Assembly (NCBI RefSeq): GCF_050633425.1
Contig: NZ_JBOEGM010000013.1
Location: 124,001-188,000 of the forward strand
DNA: 64,000 nucleotides
Direction of reading: 5' to 3'
Origin: Pelagimonas sp050633425
GTDB lineage: Bacteria > Pseudomonadota > Alphaproteobacteria > Rhodobacterales > Rhodobacteraceae
The translations under genes were made by a program, and so were the position numbers. Under the pieces are notes generated by a model. It was not told the origin of the DNA. It was given only the letters and a program-made list of their open reading frames with translations, and did no database searches. Positions within the stretch are counted from its first letter, which is position 1; every line of letters starts with the position of its first letter. Shown piece after piece: positions 40,440 to 49,554 of the stretch.

Positions 40440-41723
40440 CGCATCCCAACGCTCCCCCTTGGCAATGCGCCGGGGGGCGGCGTTCAGCCTATCGCGTGAA
40501 TACCCCGCGGCGTCTTTGTAACGCTTCATAAAGGCATCCCGCTCAGCGGCTGGGAGCACCTCTTCGATGTCGTCAAAAACACCTTGGCAGCGACTGTTTA
40601 CGATCTGTAAAAGACCAAAGGGGCCCGCGCCACGATTGCGCAAGACCAGCTCTGAGATCGGTGCGCACAGGTCATCGTCATAGGCCTTCAAAGCGCCGGG
40701 ATTGAGCCCCATGTCCAAAAACTTCCGGGCTATAATGCGCGCATCAATAATGGCCTGACTGGCCCCATTTGAACCGGTGGGATACATAGGGTGGGCCGCA
40801 TCCCCGAGCAAAGCAACCGGGCCGTCCACCCATGTTGGAACACGGTCCCGGTCGATCATCGGGTTCTCAAATGCTTCGCCTGCACCGCGGATCAGGGCCG
40901 GGACATCTAACCAATCATACCGGAAGTGATTGAAGTGATGTGCGAAACTGTCGATCTCAACAGATCGGAACCAACTGTTTCTTTTTCGTTCCGACGCGGT
41001 GTCAGTGGTTGTTTCGGCGATCCAGTTTATCTCGGCCAACCCGGTGTCTGGGTCGGCAGCTGAAATAGGGTACATCACCATACGTTGGCGATGTGTGCCA
41101 AGCCCAACAAAGGATGCCCCAGTACGGATGGGTTTGGCCAAGGTTGTCCCTCGCCACATCACAACGCCGCCCCAATGGATCGGTGGCTGGTCGGGGTGCA
41201 TTTGGGCGCGAACCGCCGAATGGATCCCGTCTGCTCCGATCAACAATGTGCCGTGCTCTTCGGTGATGAACCCATCGCTTGTTTCAATGGTGGCACTGAC
41301 TGTGCCATCGGATTTATGCTTGTATCCCGTGACCCGAGAGCCAAGCCGCACAACATGTGAACCGGCGCGTGCGATCAACTCATTCAGAAGGGCGATTTGA
41401 AATTTGCCACGATGAACCGAAAATTGCGGCCAGTCATATCCGGCCTCCAGTCCGCGTGGTTCAACATGGATGTCTTTGCCATTCAAACCCACCAAAGCCC
41501 ATTCTTTGAGATGCAGGCCCACCTGAGACAAAAGCGCGTCGCCGAACCCCATATCATCCAGCTCACGCACGGCATTTGGTTGGAGATTGATCCCAACACC
41601 CAAAGGGCTCAGCCTGGGGGAGTTTTCAAAGACTTTGAACGGAACACCGATTTCATTCAACGCCAGGGCCAACGCTAATCCACCAATACCGCCTCCGGCA
41701 ATCAGCACACGTGGCAATGTCAT
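40431..41723 (-). CDS. FAD-dependent monooxygenase (salicylate hydroxylase-like)
   Basis: 430 residues of the PHBH-type class A flavoprotein hydroxylases: FAD motif VLIAGGGIGGLALALAL (residues 6-22), the DG motif LIGADGIHSAVRAQ, and the GD motif ALLGDAAHPMYPTGSNGASQAI. The family hydroxylates or decarboxylates aromatic acids; HFNHFRYDWLDVP is a stretch common in this branch. Divergent from the aminotransferase at 41898 across a gap with a TGGTATACCA site. Substrate unknown. Confidence 0.88.
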   Translation of the reverse strand: MTLPRVLIAGGGIGGLALALALNEIGVPFKVFENSPRLSPLGVGINLQPNAVRELDDMGFGDALLSQVGLHLKEWALVGLNGKDIHVEPRGLEAGYDWPQFSVHRGKFQIALLNELIARAGSHVVRLGSRVTGYKHKSDGTVSATIETSDGFITEEHGTLLIGADGIHSAVRAQMHPDQPPIHWGGVVMWRGTTLAKPIRTGASFVGLGTHRQRMVMYPISAADPDTGLAEINWIAETTTDTASERKRNSWFRSVEIDSFAHHFNHFRYDWLDVPALIRGAGEAFENPMIDRDRVPTWVDGPVALLGDAAHPMYPTGSNGASQAIIDARIIARKFLDMGLNPGALKAYDDDLCAPISELVLRNRGAGPFGLLQIVNSRCQGVFDDIEEVLPAAERDAFMKRYKDAAGYSRDRLNAAPRRIAKGERWDASR

Positions 41724-41845
41724 CGCGGTTTCCTCTCTGATTTGGGGGGCACTCAGATATGGTCGGCACCGTGGTCAGGGGCGACGGGCCGCAGCGACCG
41801 GACCGGGAGCAACCTGTTTTTCGCAATTGCGATCATAAAGCAGAA

Positions 41846-41855
41846 TGGTATACCA
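41846..41855. promoter_or_regulatory. TGGTATACCA operator (site a)
   Basis: A perfect 10-bp palindrome in the monooxygenase/aminotransferase divergent gap, 43 bases upstream of the aminotransferase start. It is one of five copies in the window; the others are all in the sugar-acid region. Confidence 0.75.
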
Positions 41856-41897
41856 AATCTAAAGCGCCGAGACGCGCGAGACAGACGGGGGAGTGGA

Positions 41898-43067
41898 ATG
41901 ACACAGCTGAAATTCGCCAGCAGCCTATCACGGCTGGGAACGGAATCGGCCTTTATGGTCTTGGCGCGGGCGCAACAACTGGCAGCTCAGGGTAAGGATA
42001 TCATTAACCTGGGCATCGGTCAGCCGGATTTCCAAACACCAGAGCACATTGTCGAGGCCGGTATCAAAGCACTGCGCGACGGCCATCATGGCTACACGCC
42101 CGCCAATGGATTGCCTGCCTTGCGCGAAGCGGTCGCTGCGGACCTGCATCGCCGCCACAACGTTGAGGTGAACCCTGACAATGTTGTTGTGGTGCCGGGT
42201 GGCAAGCCGACCATGTTCTTTGCCGTGATGATGTTTGGCGAGCCGGGCGCAGAAATTATGTACCCCAATCCGGGCTTTCCGATCTACGAAAGCGTGATCC
42301 GCTATTCCGGCGCGACTCCGGTGCCAATCGCCCTCAAAGAGGAAAACGGTTTTGCTTTTTCCGCAGACGAAGTTCTTGGGCAGATCACCGAAAAAACCCG
42401 ACTGATCATCATCAATTCGCCAGCCAATCCCACAGGAGGTGTCACGCCTCGCAGTGAAATAGACAAACTTGTCAAAGGGCTGGCGGCTCATCCCGGTGTC
42501 GCGCTGATGTCGGATGAGATCTATTCCAACATGCTCTATGGCGGGCGCGAACATGTGAGCCTGTTGCAATATCCCGAAATTCGGGATCGGTTGATCATGC
42601 TGGATGGCTGGTCCAAAACCTATGCGATGACCGGCTGGCGTTTGGGCTATGCGGTCTGGCCGGATGCCTGTGTTGATCATGTCACCCGGCTGTGCATCAA
42701 CGATCATTCCTGCGTGAATGCCGCCACCCAATTTGCTGGAATTGCTGCGCTTAATGGCCCCCAAGACGCTGTGCGTGACATGGTTGCCCAGTTCGACAAA
42801 CGGCGTCAGATCATCGTTGAAGGTCTCAACGCATTGCCCGGTGTGCGCTGCGCCGATGCTGGTGGCGCGTTTTATGCCTTTCCCAATATCGAAGGGACGG
42901 GCCTCACCGCCAAAGAGGCCCAAGACAGGTTCTTGGATGAGGCGGGCGTCGCCACTGTCGCAGGCACCTCGTTTGGGGCATGGGGCGAAGGCTATCTGCG
43001 CTTTTCCTATGCCAATTCCGCCGAAAATATCACCGAAGCGCTGTCGCGCATTTCCAAATTGCTCTGA
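41898..43067 (+). CDS. Class I PLP aminotransferase (AspC-like)
   Basis: 389 residues, fold type I: IINLGIGQPDFQTPEHIVEAG near the N terminus, the NSPANPTGGV loop, the DEIYSNMLYGG motif and PLP-Lys in DGWSKTYAMTGWRLGY. ATG 41898 follows GGGGAG; the frame is open to 41742. Followed after nine bases by a D-2-hydroxyacid dehydrogenase, so together they may turn an amino acid into a 2-hydroxyacid through the 2-oxoacid. Specificity is not determinable. Confidence 0.9.
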   Translation: MTQLKFASSLSRLGTESAFMVLARAQQLAAQGKDIINLGIGQPDFQTPEHIVEAGIKALRDGHHGYTPANGLPALREAVAADLHRRHNVEVNPDNVVVVPGGKPTMFFAVMMFGEPGAEIMYPNPGFPIYESVIRYSGATPVPIALKEENGFAFSADEVLGQITEKTRLIIINSPANPTGGVTPRSEIDKLVKGLAAHPGVALMSDEIYSNMLYGGREHVSLLQYPEIRDRLIMLDGWSKTYAMTGWRLGYAVWPDACVDHVTRLCINDHSCVNAATQFAGIAALNGPQDAVRDMVAQFDKRRQIIVEGLNALPGVRCADAGGAFYAFPNIEGTGLTAKEAQDRFLDEAGVATVAGTSFGAWGEGYLRFSYANSAENITEALSRISKLL

Positions 43068-43076
43068 GGGGGCGTT

Positions 43077-44018
43077 ATGACCAATGTTTTGCTACTGGGG
43101 GCAGGGTTCACTGCCCAAGAACGCGCCCGTCTGACGGGTGCATTTGACACTGTATCGGCGGCTCAGGCCGACGATCTGGCCGCAATAGATGCCGCCACAC
43201 GCGCCGGGATCAAAGCGGTGGCCTTTAAGGGCCATTTGCCGCTCGGGGCTGCCATCATGGATCAATTGCCGGGCCTTGGTGTGATTGCCAATTTCGGGGT
43301 CGGCTATGACGCGATTGATGTGACTGCCGCTTCGGAACGCGGCATCAAAGTCACCAACACGCCGGATGTGCTCAATGATGACGTGGCCGATTTGGCTGTG
43401 GCGATGCTCTTGGCGCAGTCGCGCAATATGATCGTCGCCGAGGCGCGAGCGCGCTCTGGTCTATGGGCTGCCGAGGGCGAGCTGCCGTTGAACCGCAAAG
43501 CCTCGGGCTCCAGTGTTGGTATCGTCGGGTTGGGGCGCATCGGCCGCGAAATCGCCGATCGTTTGGCGGCGTTCAAAATGGACATTCATTACAGCTCACG
43601 GTCGGAAAAACAGACGCCGGGCTGGACCTATCATTCTGATGTTGTCTCCTTGGCGACGGCTGTTGATTTCCTTGTCATCGCTTTGGTCGGCGGCAAAGAG
43701 ACTGAAAAACACGTCTCGGCCGAAGCCATTGCCGCCCTTGGCCCCCGCGGCGTGGTGATCAATATCTCGCGCGGGACGACGGTGGATGAAGCGGCGCTTT
43801 TGGAGGCACTCGAAAGCGGGGCAATTGCCGGGGCCGGGCTGGATGTGTTCCTCAACGAACCCAACATCGATCCCCGATTTGCCGCGCTGGAGAACGTGGT
43901 TTTGCAGCCGCACCAAGGCTCGGGCACCGTTGAAACCCGCACTGCGATGGCTGTGCTTCAACACGATAACATCGCCGCGTTTCTCTCTGGGCAGGATCTG
44001 CTTACGCCGGTGAATTAA
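43077..44018 (+). CDS. D-isomer specific 2-hydroxyacid dehydrogenase (glyoxylate/hydroxypyruvate reductase type)
   Basis: 313 residues: NAD(P) motif VGIVGLGRIGREIADRLA, the Arg-containing INISRGTTVDEAALLEAL and the catalytic His in VVLQPHQGSGTVETR. It reduces a 2-oxoacid or oxidises a D-2-hydroxyacid in the cytosol. Co-transcribed with the aminotransferase. The stop codon lies inside short tandem repeats (44007-44043). Confidence 0.9.
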   Translation: MTNVLLLGAGFTAQERARLTGAFDTVSAAQADDLAAIDAATRAGIKAVAFKGHLPLGAAIMDQLPGLGVIANFGVGYDAIDVTAASERGIKVTNTPDVLNDDVADLAVAMLLAQSRNMIVAEARARSGLWAAEGELPLNRKASGSSVGIVGLGRIGREIADRLAAFKMDIHYSSRSEKQTPGWTYHSDVVSLATAVDFLVIALVGGKETEKHVSAEAIAALGPRGVVINISRGTTVDEAALLEALESGAIAGAGLDVFLNEPNIDPRFAALENVVLQPHQGSGTVETRTAMAVLQHDNIAAFLSGQDLLTPVN

Positions 44019-44043
44019 GAGGGTAAATTAAGAGGGTGAATGA
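44007..44043. repeat. Short tandem repeats across the stop codon of the 2-hydroxyacid dehydrogenase
   Basis: Three adjacent units of 12-13 bases, GGTGAATTAAGA, GGGTAAATTAAGA and GGGTGAATGAAC, begin just before the TAA stop (44016-44018). Confidence 0.7.
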
Positions 44044-44155
44044 ACCCGAATGTCTGTTGGTTTGTCGGGCTGTGATGTCTCATTGGCCCGACAAAACGAC
44101 TTTGCGGACCCGGATACCGCAAGGCCGGGACGTTCTAGGCGCTTAGTCTTGCTCT

Positions 44156-44638
44156 CTAGGATGATTGCGATGACACACGAACCGGTAGCTTGCTCGACGC
44201 CTTCATCTCCTTAAGTGACAGGTTCGAGCGAATGCTGGTCACTCCCGGTAATCGCCTCAATGTGCTGTCGACAAAGGCGCTGTAGTCATCCAGATCGCGG
44301 GCGACAACAACAAGCAGGAAATCATCTGCGCCAGTGGTGTTGTGACAGGCCAGGATATTGGGCGTTTCGCCTATGATGCGTTGGAATTCATCTGTGGCGG
44401 CTTGATCATGTTCCGAGCAGCTGAGTTGCACAAAGGCCATGACCCCAAGCCCCAGCTTGCGCCTATTTATATTGGCTTGATAGCCCTCGATAATGCCGGT
44501 CTCTTCGAGTTTTTTGAGCCGCCGCCAGCACGGGGTTTCGCTCATATTCAGATGCTCGGCCAACTTGGTATTGGTCATCCGCCCGTCGCTTTGCAAAAGC
44601 TCAAGAATTTGTGCGTTGACGGTGTCTATATCCGACAT
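44156..44638 (-). CDS. Lrp/AsnC family regulator
   Basis: 160 residues: AsnC-type helix-turn-helix (LLQSDGRMTNTKLAEHLNMSETPCWRRLKKLEETGII) and a RAM effector domain (VMAFVQLSCSEHDQAA, LLVVVARDLDDYSAFVDSTL). It is divergent from the zinc alcohol dehydrogenase and convergent with the 2-hydroxyacid dehydrogenase. It probably senses an amino acid handled by the adjacent aminotransferase genes. Confidence 0.92.
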   Translation of the reverse strand: MSDIDTVNAQILELLQSDGRMTNTKLAEHLNMSETPCWRRLKKLEETGIIEGYQANINRRKLGLGVMAFVQLSCSEHDQAATDEFQRIIGETPNILACHNTTGADDFLLVVVARDLDDYSAFVDSTLRRLPGVTSIRSNLSLKEMKASSKLPVRVSSQSS

Positions 44639-44778
44639 GAGTGGAATGCCCTCAGTATGAGATTGAAACGCGTGTTTTCTGCCCTAAAATGCTTCTAAAG
44701 CGGGTGGAATAACAAGTATATTTCGACGTCATGTGGTAAAATCCGGCCTGACCAAGACCAAATCCGAAAGACCCCACC

Positions 44779-45813
44779 ATGAAAGCTGTCCTGTTCGAGA
44801 CGTTCCAAGAAGCCCCCAAAGTGAGGACGGTTGCTGATCCTACCCCCGAGGCGCATGGCGTTGTCCTGAAGGTCGAAGCCACAGGGGTCTGTCGCAGTGA
44901 CTGGCATGGGTGGATGGGGCACGACAGCGACATCGAATTACCGCATATCCCCGGTCACGAACTGGCCGGTGTGGTTGAGGCGGTCGGCAAAGACGTCAAA
45001 AACTGGAACGTCGGGGATCGGGTGACAGTGCCGTTCATCTGTGGCTGCGGCGCGTGCCGCGAATGTCACGCCGGTCATCAGCAAGTCTGCCTGCATCAGG
45101 AACAGCCGGGTTTCACCCATTGGGGCAGTTTCGCGGAATATGTGCCGATCCATCAGGCTGATCTGAACGTCGTCGCCCTTCCAGAGAGCATGGATTTCGC
45201 CACCGCAGCCAGTCTGGGCTGCCGTTTTGCCACCTCGTTTCGGGCCGTGATCGACCAAGGCAAGGTCAGCGCAGGCCAATGGCTGGTGGTGCATGGCTGC
45301 GGCGGTGTGGGTCTGTCGGCGGTGATGATTGCCACGGCTGCTGGGGCCAATGTGATTGGGGTGGATCTCGATCCGGCCAAGCTGGCGCTTGCAAAAGATC
45401 TCGGCGCGGTGGCGGTGATTGATGGCTCCGGTGACGTGGTCGAGGCGATCAAAGACATCACAAAAGGCGGTGCGCATGTTTCGCTTGATGCTTTGGGGCA
45501 CCCCATCACGATGACCAATTCAATCCTGTGCCTGCGCCCGCGTGGCAAGCATATCCAAGTGGGTCTCATGCTAGGCGAGCATGCCGCGCCCACTGTGCCC
45601 ATGCCCAAAATTGTCGGACAGGAAATCGAACTGCTCGGCTCGCATGGCATGCAGGCGCATCGTTATGGCGCGATGCTTGATATGGTGGAAAGCGGCAAGC
45701 TTGATCCCGCACGGTTGGTCGGCGACAAGATCAGCCTCGATGCGGCCCCCGAGGCATTGATGAATATGGATAAATTCCAGTCCATCGGCGCAACCGTCAT
45801 CACAAGCTTCTGA
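44779..45813 (+). CDS. Zinc-dependent alcohol dehydrogenase (MDR family)
   Basis: 344 residues: catalytic zinc ligands in GVCRSDWHGW and GHELAGVVEAVG, four structural-zinc Cys in CGCGACRECHAGHQQVC, then the Rossmann motif VVHGCGGVGLSAVMIA. A cytosolic NAD(P)-dependent alcohol/aldehyde oxidoreductase. With an aromatic-type aminotransferase downstream and Lrp upstream, it may complete an Ehrlich-like amino acid degradation, which is an inference. Confidence 0.9.
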   Translation: MKAVLFETFQEAPKVRTVADPTPEAHGVVLKVEATGVCRSDWHGWMGHDSDIELPHIPGHELAGVVEAVGKDVKNWNVGDRVTVPFICGCGACRECHAGHQQVCLHQEQPGFTHWGSFAEYVPIHQADLNVVALPESMDFATAASLGCRFATSFRAVIDQGKVSAGQWLVVHGCGGVGLSAVMIATAAGANVIGVDLDPAKLALAKDLGAVAVIDGSGDVVEAIKDITKGGAHVSLDALGHPITMTNSILCLRPRGKHIQVGLMLGEHAAPTVPMPKIVGQEIELLGSHGMQAHRYGAMLDMVESGKLDPARLVGDKISLDAAPEALMNMDKFQSIGATVITSF

Positions 45814-45816
45814 GCC

Positions 45817-46382
45817 ATGTCCAAGATTGTATGGTCCTGCACACCGGTAACGCCTGCGCTGACATCGCTCGATATGGTGATTATCGCCCCTTATGCTGCG
45901 CCGGGCGCGCAGCATGCCCGAGGCTTTGGCTGGAACGACTTGGATGATCTCGCCAAACATGCGGTTGCAGATGCCATGGCGCAGGGGATAAAGCCGCAGA
46001 ATAGCGACAGCGTGAAGATCGACCTTAGGAATAGCCTTCTGGGGGCCACGCCTGCCTTGTTGGAGCGGGCTGCGCCGGTGGGCTCTGTGACGGACCGGAC
46101 ACCCGAACCGCAATGCGCGGTGGGGCAGGGGGGCTTCGACATCGACGACCCGGATTTGATTGCTGCAGGTCAAGATCACCAGGGCGCTCTCATGGTAATT
46201 GGGGGCGGTAACCCGGCGTGCTTTTTCCTGAAAACGAAAGAGAATGTCCGGGCTAGGATACCCCTTGGCCCGAGCCGTGACGATGGACGCGGCCAACGCC
46301 GGGACATGGCAAGCTGCGCTTGGTGCGGCACATATGGTCGGAAATATGGCCCCATTATTGGCCGCCCTGATGATGGGATGAC
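45817..46382 (+). pseudogene. Unresolved stretch, possibly a frameshifted gene
   Basis: The 712 bases between the alcohol dehydrogenase and the aminotransferase contain no gene I recognise. A plus-strand frame opens at 45817 (MSKIVWSCTPVTPALTSLD) and looks protein-like to about 46255 (MVIGGGNPACFFLKTKENV). From 46244 the +1 frame reads GYPLARAVTMDAANAGTWQA and continues as a hydrophobic, Met-rich tail to a TGA at 46380-46382. This suggests one gene broken by a frameshift, or sequencing error, but overlapping minus-strand frames are also open. No family or function can be given. Confidence 0.3.
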
Positions 46383-46525
46383 GAGTCGCGCCAGAAGAGT
46401 GTCACGCCCACGTTTGCCTGCCGAAAGCCGCGCACCATGCGGTCAATTTTGCGATGAAACAAGGGGGCTGCCGCGTGGTCATCCCCCAAGCCGAGGGCAC
46501 CGTACCGCCGGAAAAGGAATTGGCC

Positions 46526-47710
46526 ATGTTTGAACAGGTCGAAGACTACCCCGTTGATCCCATCATGATCGGTGCCGATTATTTCGCCCAGGACCCACGG
46601 GCGGATAAGCTCAACCTGACTGTGGGCATCTATCAAGACGCACAGGGGCAAACACCTGTGCTGCAAGCTGTGAAATTGGCGGAACAGCGGTTGGTCGACA
46701 CTCAGGCCAGCAAATCCTATCTCGCTCTGACCGGTGACGCAGAATATTGCCGCCTGTTGGGGCAGGAGATTTTTGGCGCGACGTATGATGACAGTTGGGT
46801 GGCGGCTCAGACTGCGGGGGGCGCGGTTGCTTTGCGGGTCATGGCCGACCTGCTGGCCCAGATACCCAAACCCCCGACCGTTTGGCTGCAAACGCCAACC
46901 TACGGCAATTACGTCCCAATCCTGACAGCGGCCCAGGCCCGGTTCGCCCATGTGCCATATTATGATGCAATCGGTCGCAAGATGACCTTTGATCAGATGA
47001 TGGATGGTTTGAAATCTGCCAAGTCGGACGATGTGTTTCTGATGCAGGGTGTCTGCCACAACCCCACCGGGGCTGAGATGAGCGCCGAGCAGTTTGATCT
47101 TCTCTTGGATGTGCTGGCGGCGCGCGGGATCATTCCTTGGATTGATCTGGCTTATCTCGGGTTCGCGCAAAGCTGGGACGACGATTGCGAAATGGCCCGC
47201 AAAATCGCCGCGCGGTTCAGCGAATGCATCGTCTGTGTCACGTTGTCCAAATCCTTTGGGATCTATCGAGACCGTGCCGGGGCGCTGCTGGTGAAAACCC
47301 GCCCAAGCGACAGGGAGCGTATGCAACGCGCAGTCTCTGCCATCGTGCGTTCTGGTGCGTCCCATGCACCCGATCACGGGCCATCGGTTGTGCGAACGAT
47401 CTTTCAGAACGCGGGCTTGAAACGTATCTGGCTGGATGAACTGGGGCAGATGCGACGGCGTGTGGCCGAAGTGCGGCAACAAATCGTTGCCACGGAACAG
47501 GCGATGTTTGGCACAAACACACTTGCCTATATCGCCAATCAATCCGGCATGTTCTCACTTTTACCGCTGAGCGACGCGCAGGAAACCGAACTCACGCGGG
47601 ATCACGGCATTCATGTGGTGAAAGGCGGCCGCGTGAACGTGGCGCGCCTTGGACCAAATGACATCGAGAAACTGATCAGAGCGATGTCCGTGATAACCGG
47701 GCCACAGTAA
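46526..47710 (+). CDS. Aromatic/aspartate aminotransferase (TyrB/AspC family)
   Basis: 394 residues: the VDPIMIGADYFAQDPRADKLNLTVGIYQD opening is typical of TyrB/AspC, followed by QGVCHNPTGAEM and the PLP-Lys motif VTLSKSFGIYRDRAGAL. ATG 46526 has AAGGAA upstream; the frame is open to 46454. It transfers amino groups between aspartate or aromatic amino acids and 2-oxoglutarate. Its stop codon sits in a 13-bp tandem repeat. Confidence 0.9.
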   Translation: MFEQVEDYPVDPIMIGADYFAQDPRADKLNLTVGIYQDAQGQTPVLQAVKLAEQRLVDTQASKSYLALTGDAEYCRLLGQEIFGATYDDSWVAAQTAGGAVALRVMADLLAQIPKPPTVWLQTPTYGNYVPILTAAQARFAHVPYYDAIGRKMTFDQMMDGLKSAKSDDVFLMQGVCHNPTGAEMSAEQFDLLLDVLAARGIIPWIDLAYLGFAQSWDDDCEMARKIAARFSECIVCVTLSKSFGIYRDRAGALLVKTRPSDRERMQRAVSAIVRSGASHAPDHGPSVVRTIFQNAGLKRIWLDELGQMRRRVAEVRQQIVATEQAMFGTNTLAYIANQSGMFSLLPLSDAQETELTRDHGIHVVKGGRVNVARLGPNDIEKLIRAMSVITGPQ

Positions 47711-47736
47711 CGGGCCACAGTAACGGACCAGAGTAA
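47698..47736. repeat. 13-bp tandem repeat across the aminotransferase stop codon
   Basis: CGGGCCACAGTAA occurs twice exactly (47698-47710, 47711-47723) and once with two changes (47724-47736). The first copy contains the TAA stop (47708-47710). Confidence 0.85.
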
Positions 47737-47821
47737 TGGTCCAGACAAGCTGGTCAGAAAAGCTGGGCAGAAAAGCGGGCACCCAAACCGGATGCCCCAC
47801 CCCTTTCGCCGAAGAGGGCGG

Positions 47822-48577
47822 TTAAACCGACCCACCGTCAACAAAGAAGTTTCCACCCGTACACATGGCCGCGTCGTCGGACGCCAAGAACAGCGCCATA
47901 CGCGCGACGTAAACCGGCTCAATCGGATCGGGCAAACATTGGTTTTTCAGATGATCGGCAAGACCTTCGGGCGTCACCCAAAGCTCTTTTTGCCGGTCCG
48001 TCATAATCCAACCGGGCACGACGGTGTTGACCCTGATCCGGCTGTCACCCAAATCGCGCGCCATGGTTCGCGACAGACCATGTACAGCCGCCTTGGCAGT
48101 GGCATAGGCCGGGAAATTCCCCACCGCTTCCCACCACGAATTTGACCCCATATTGATTATCGACCCGGTGCCGGCTTCGATCATTGCAGGTGCCACGGCC
48201 TGCATGGCAAAGAACATGTGGCGCAGGTTGGTTTGCTGACGCTCGTCCCAGTATTCCGGTGTCACCTCGGCCCAATCATGGCGGTCATCGCGTGCTGCAT
48301 TGTTGACCAGCACCTGCGCATTGCCAATCCTATCCGACAGCCGGGAAAAGGCCGCTTTCAGACTGTCAATATCGCGCAGATCACAGGCCTCAAAGGCGAC
48401 GTCGCCATCGGTTTTTGCCGCCAAAGCTTCGCCACCAGCAACATCCTTATCGACGAAACCGACCCTGGCCCCTTGTGCGGCAAAGGCGGTGACGAGTTCA
48501 GCACCAATGCCCGACGCACCGCCGGTGATAAACACGGTTTTCCCTTGCAGGCACGGGTATTGGGCGAATTGGGACAT
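47822..48577 (-). CDS. Short-chain dehydrogenase/reductase
   Basis: 251 residues, classical SDR: cofactor motif VFITGGASGIGAELV, NNAARDD, catalytic YATAKAAVHGLSRTMARDL (YxxxK) and the C-terminal FLASDDAAMCTGGNFFVDGG. Last gene of the unit that starts at 51872. It probably oxidises a sugar or sugar acid; a 2-keto-3-deoxy-sugar acid dehydrogenase or aldose dehydrogenase would fit the context. Confidence 0.9.
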   Translation of the reverse strand: MSQFAQYPCLQGKTVFITGGASGIGAELVTAFAAQGARVGFVDKDVAGGEALAAKTDGDVAFEACDLRDIDSLKAAFSRLSDRIGNAQVLVNNAARDDRHDWAEVTPEYWDERQQTNLRHMFFAMQAVAPAMIEAGTGSIINMGSNSWWEAVGNFPAYATAKAAVHGLSRTMARDLGDSRIRVNTVVPGWIMTDRQKELWVTPEGLADHLKNQCLPDPIEPVYVARMALFLASDDAAMCTGGNFFVDGGSV

Positions 48578-48588
48578 GGTATGATCCT

Positions 48589-49554
48589 TTAGGATTTTGG
48601 GGCGTCGTCTTCGAGATAGATACGGATGTTGTCCTCGAAACTCTCATCCGCCTCAAGCCCCAATGCCAGGCCACGCTCGGGGTGAATATCCATGTGCCAG
48701 CCCTTAAGGATGCCGTCGATTTCCGGCTGCTTGTTCCAGGTGATCCGGGTGGCAGCGGCAGGACCGGCGACTTGGGTCATGGCCTCGATCATTTCCGCAA
48801 TCGTCCAGGTCTTGCCTGGCATCGTCAAACACCGATTTTGGCCCAGATCAACAGCGTCTAATTCGGCCCCTTTGACCAAGTTCTCAACGCATTTTCGCGG
48901 GCTGAGATAGAGCTGTTTGAAATCCGGTTCCACCGGGCAGTTGGCCGTTTCGCCGTTCAGTGGCTCACGGAAAATGCCGGACATAAAGCTAGAGGCCGCG
49001 CGGTTCGGTTTACCGGGGCGCACTGTGATGGTGGGCAAGCGAAACCCGCGCCCGTCAATCAACCCGCGGCGCGAATAATCCGTGATCAGGTATTCACCGA
49101 TCATCTTTTGCGCGCCATAGCTGGTTTGTGGATTGGGCAGGCTGTAATCGTTAAACGGCTGGGGCGTGTCGCCGCCAAACACTGCAATTGAGGATGTAAA
49201 GACAACAACAGGGCAGGTTTCAAGCTCTCTACAGCGTTCCAAAACATTGAGAACGCCCATAATATTGGCCTGTATCCCTGAATCCAGATCCTGTTCGGCA
49301 TGGGCCGAAACGACAGCCGCCAGCAGATAAATCACATCAATTTCAGCATCAACACATGTCGCCACAGATGCCGGATCGGAAATATCGCAGCGCTGGTACT
49401 CCATCTCAAAGGGCGCATCAATTGGCTTGGGATCAACAATATCAGCCAAGACCATTTGATCGATTTTCGACCCGCGCAATTCTTGCCGATCTGCCAAGGA
49501 TAAGGCCAGTTTACGGCCCAAGAAACCACCGCCACCGAGAATAAGTACTTTCAT
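48589..49554 (-). CDS. denD: NAD-dependent epimerase/dehydratase, D-erythronate dehydrogenase-like
   Basis: 321 residues, extended SDR: VLILGGGGFLGRKLALSLADR, catalytic SYGAQKMIGEYLI and TITVRPGKPNRAASSFMSGI, a stretch characteristic of the DenD branch that oxidises D-erythronate to 2-oxo-tetronate. Its product would feed the otnI/otnK/otnC genes 33 kb upstream. It overlaps the KDG kinase by four bases. Closely related proteins act on other sugar acids, so the assignment is moderate. Confidence 0.78.
   Translation of the reverse strand: MKVLILGGGGFLGRKLALSLADRQELRGSKIDQMVLADIVDPKPIDAPFEMEYQRCDISDPASVATCVDAEIDVIYLLAAVVSAHAEQDLDSGIQANIMGVLNVLERCRELETCPVVVFTSSIAVFGGDTPQPFNDYSLPNPQTSYGAQKMIGEYLITDYSRRGLIDGRGFRLPTITVRPGKPNRAASSFMSGIFREPLNGETANCPVEPDFKQLYLSPRKCVENLVKGAELDAVDLGQNRCLTMPGKTWTIAEMIEAMTQVAGPAAATRITWNKQPEIDGILKGWHMDIHPERGLALGLEADESFEDNIRIYLEDDAPKS

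Noticed and set aside
46355..47542. A 395-codon minus-strand frame opposite the TyrB-like aminotransferase
   Set aside because: The plus strand has intact PLP-Lys and CHNPTG motifs; the antisense frame has none.
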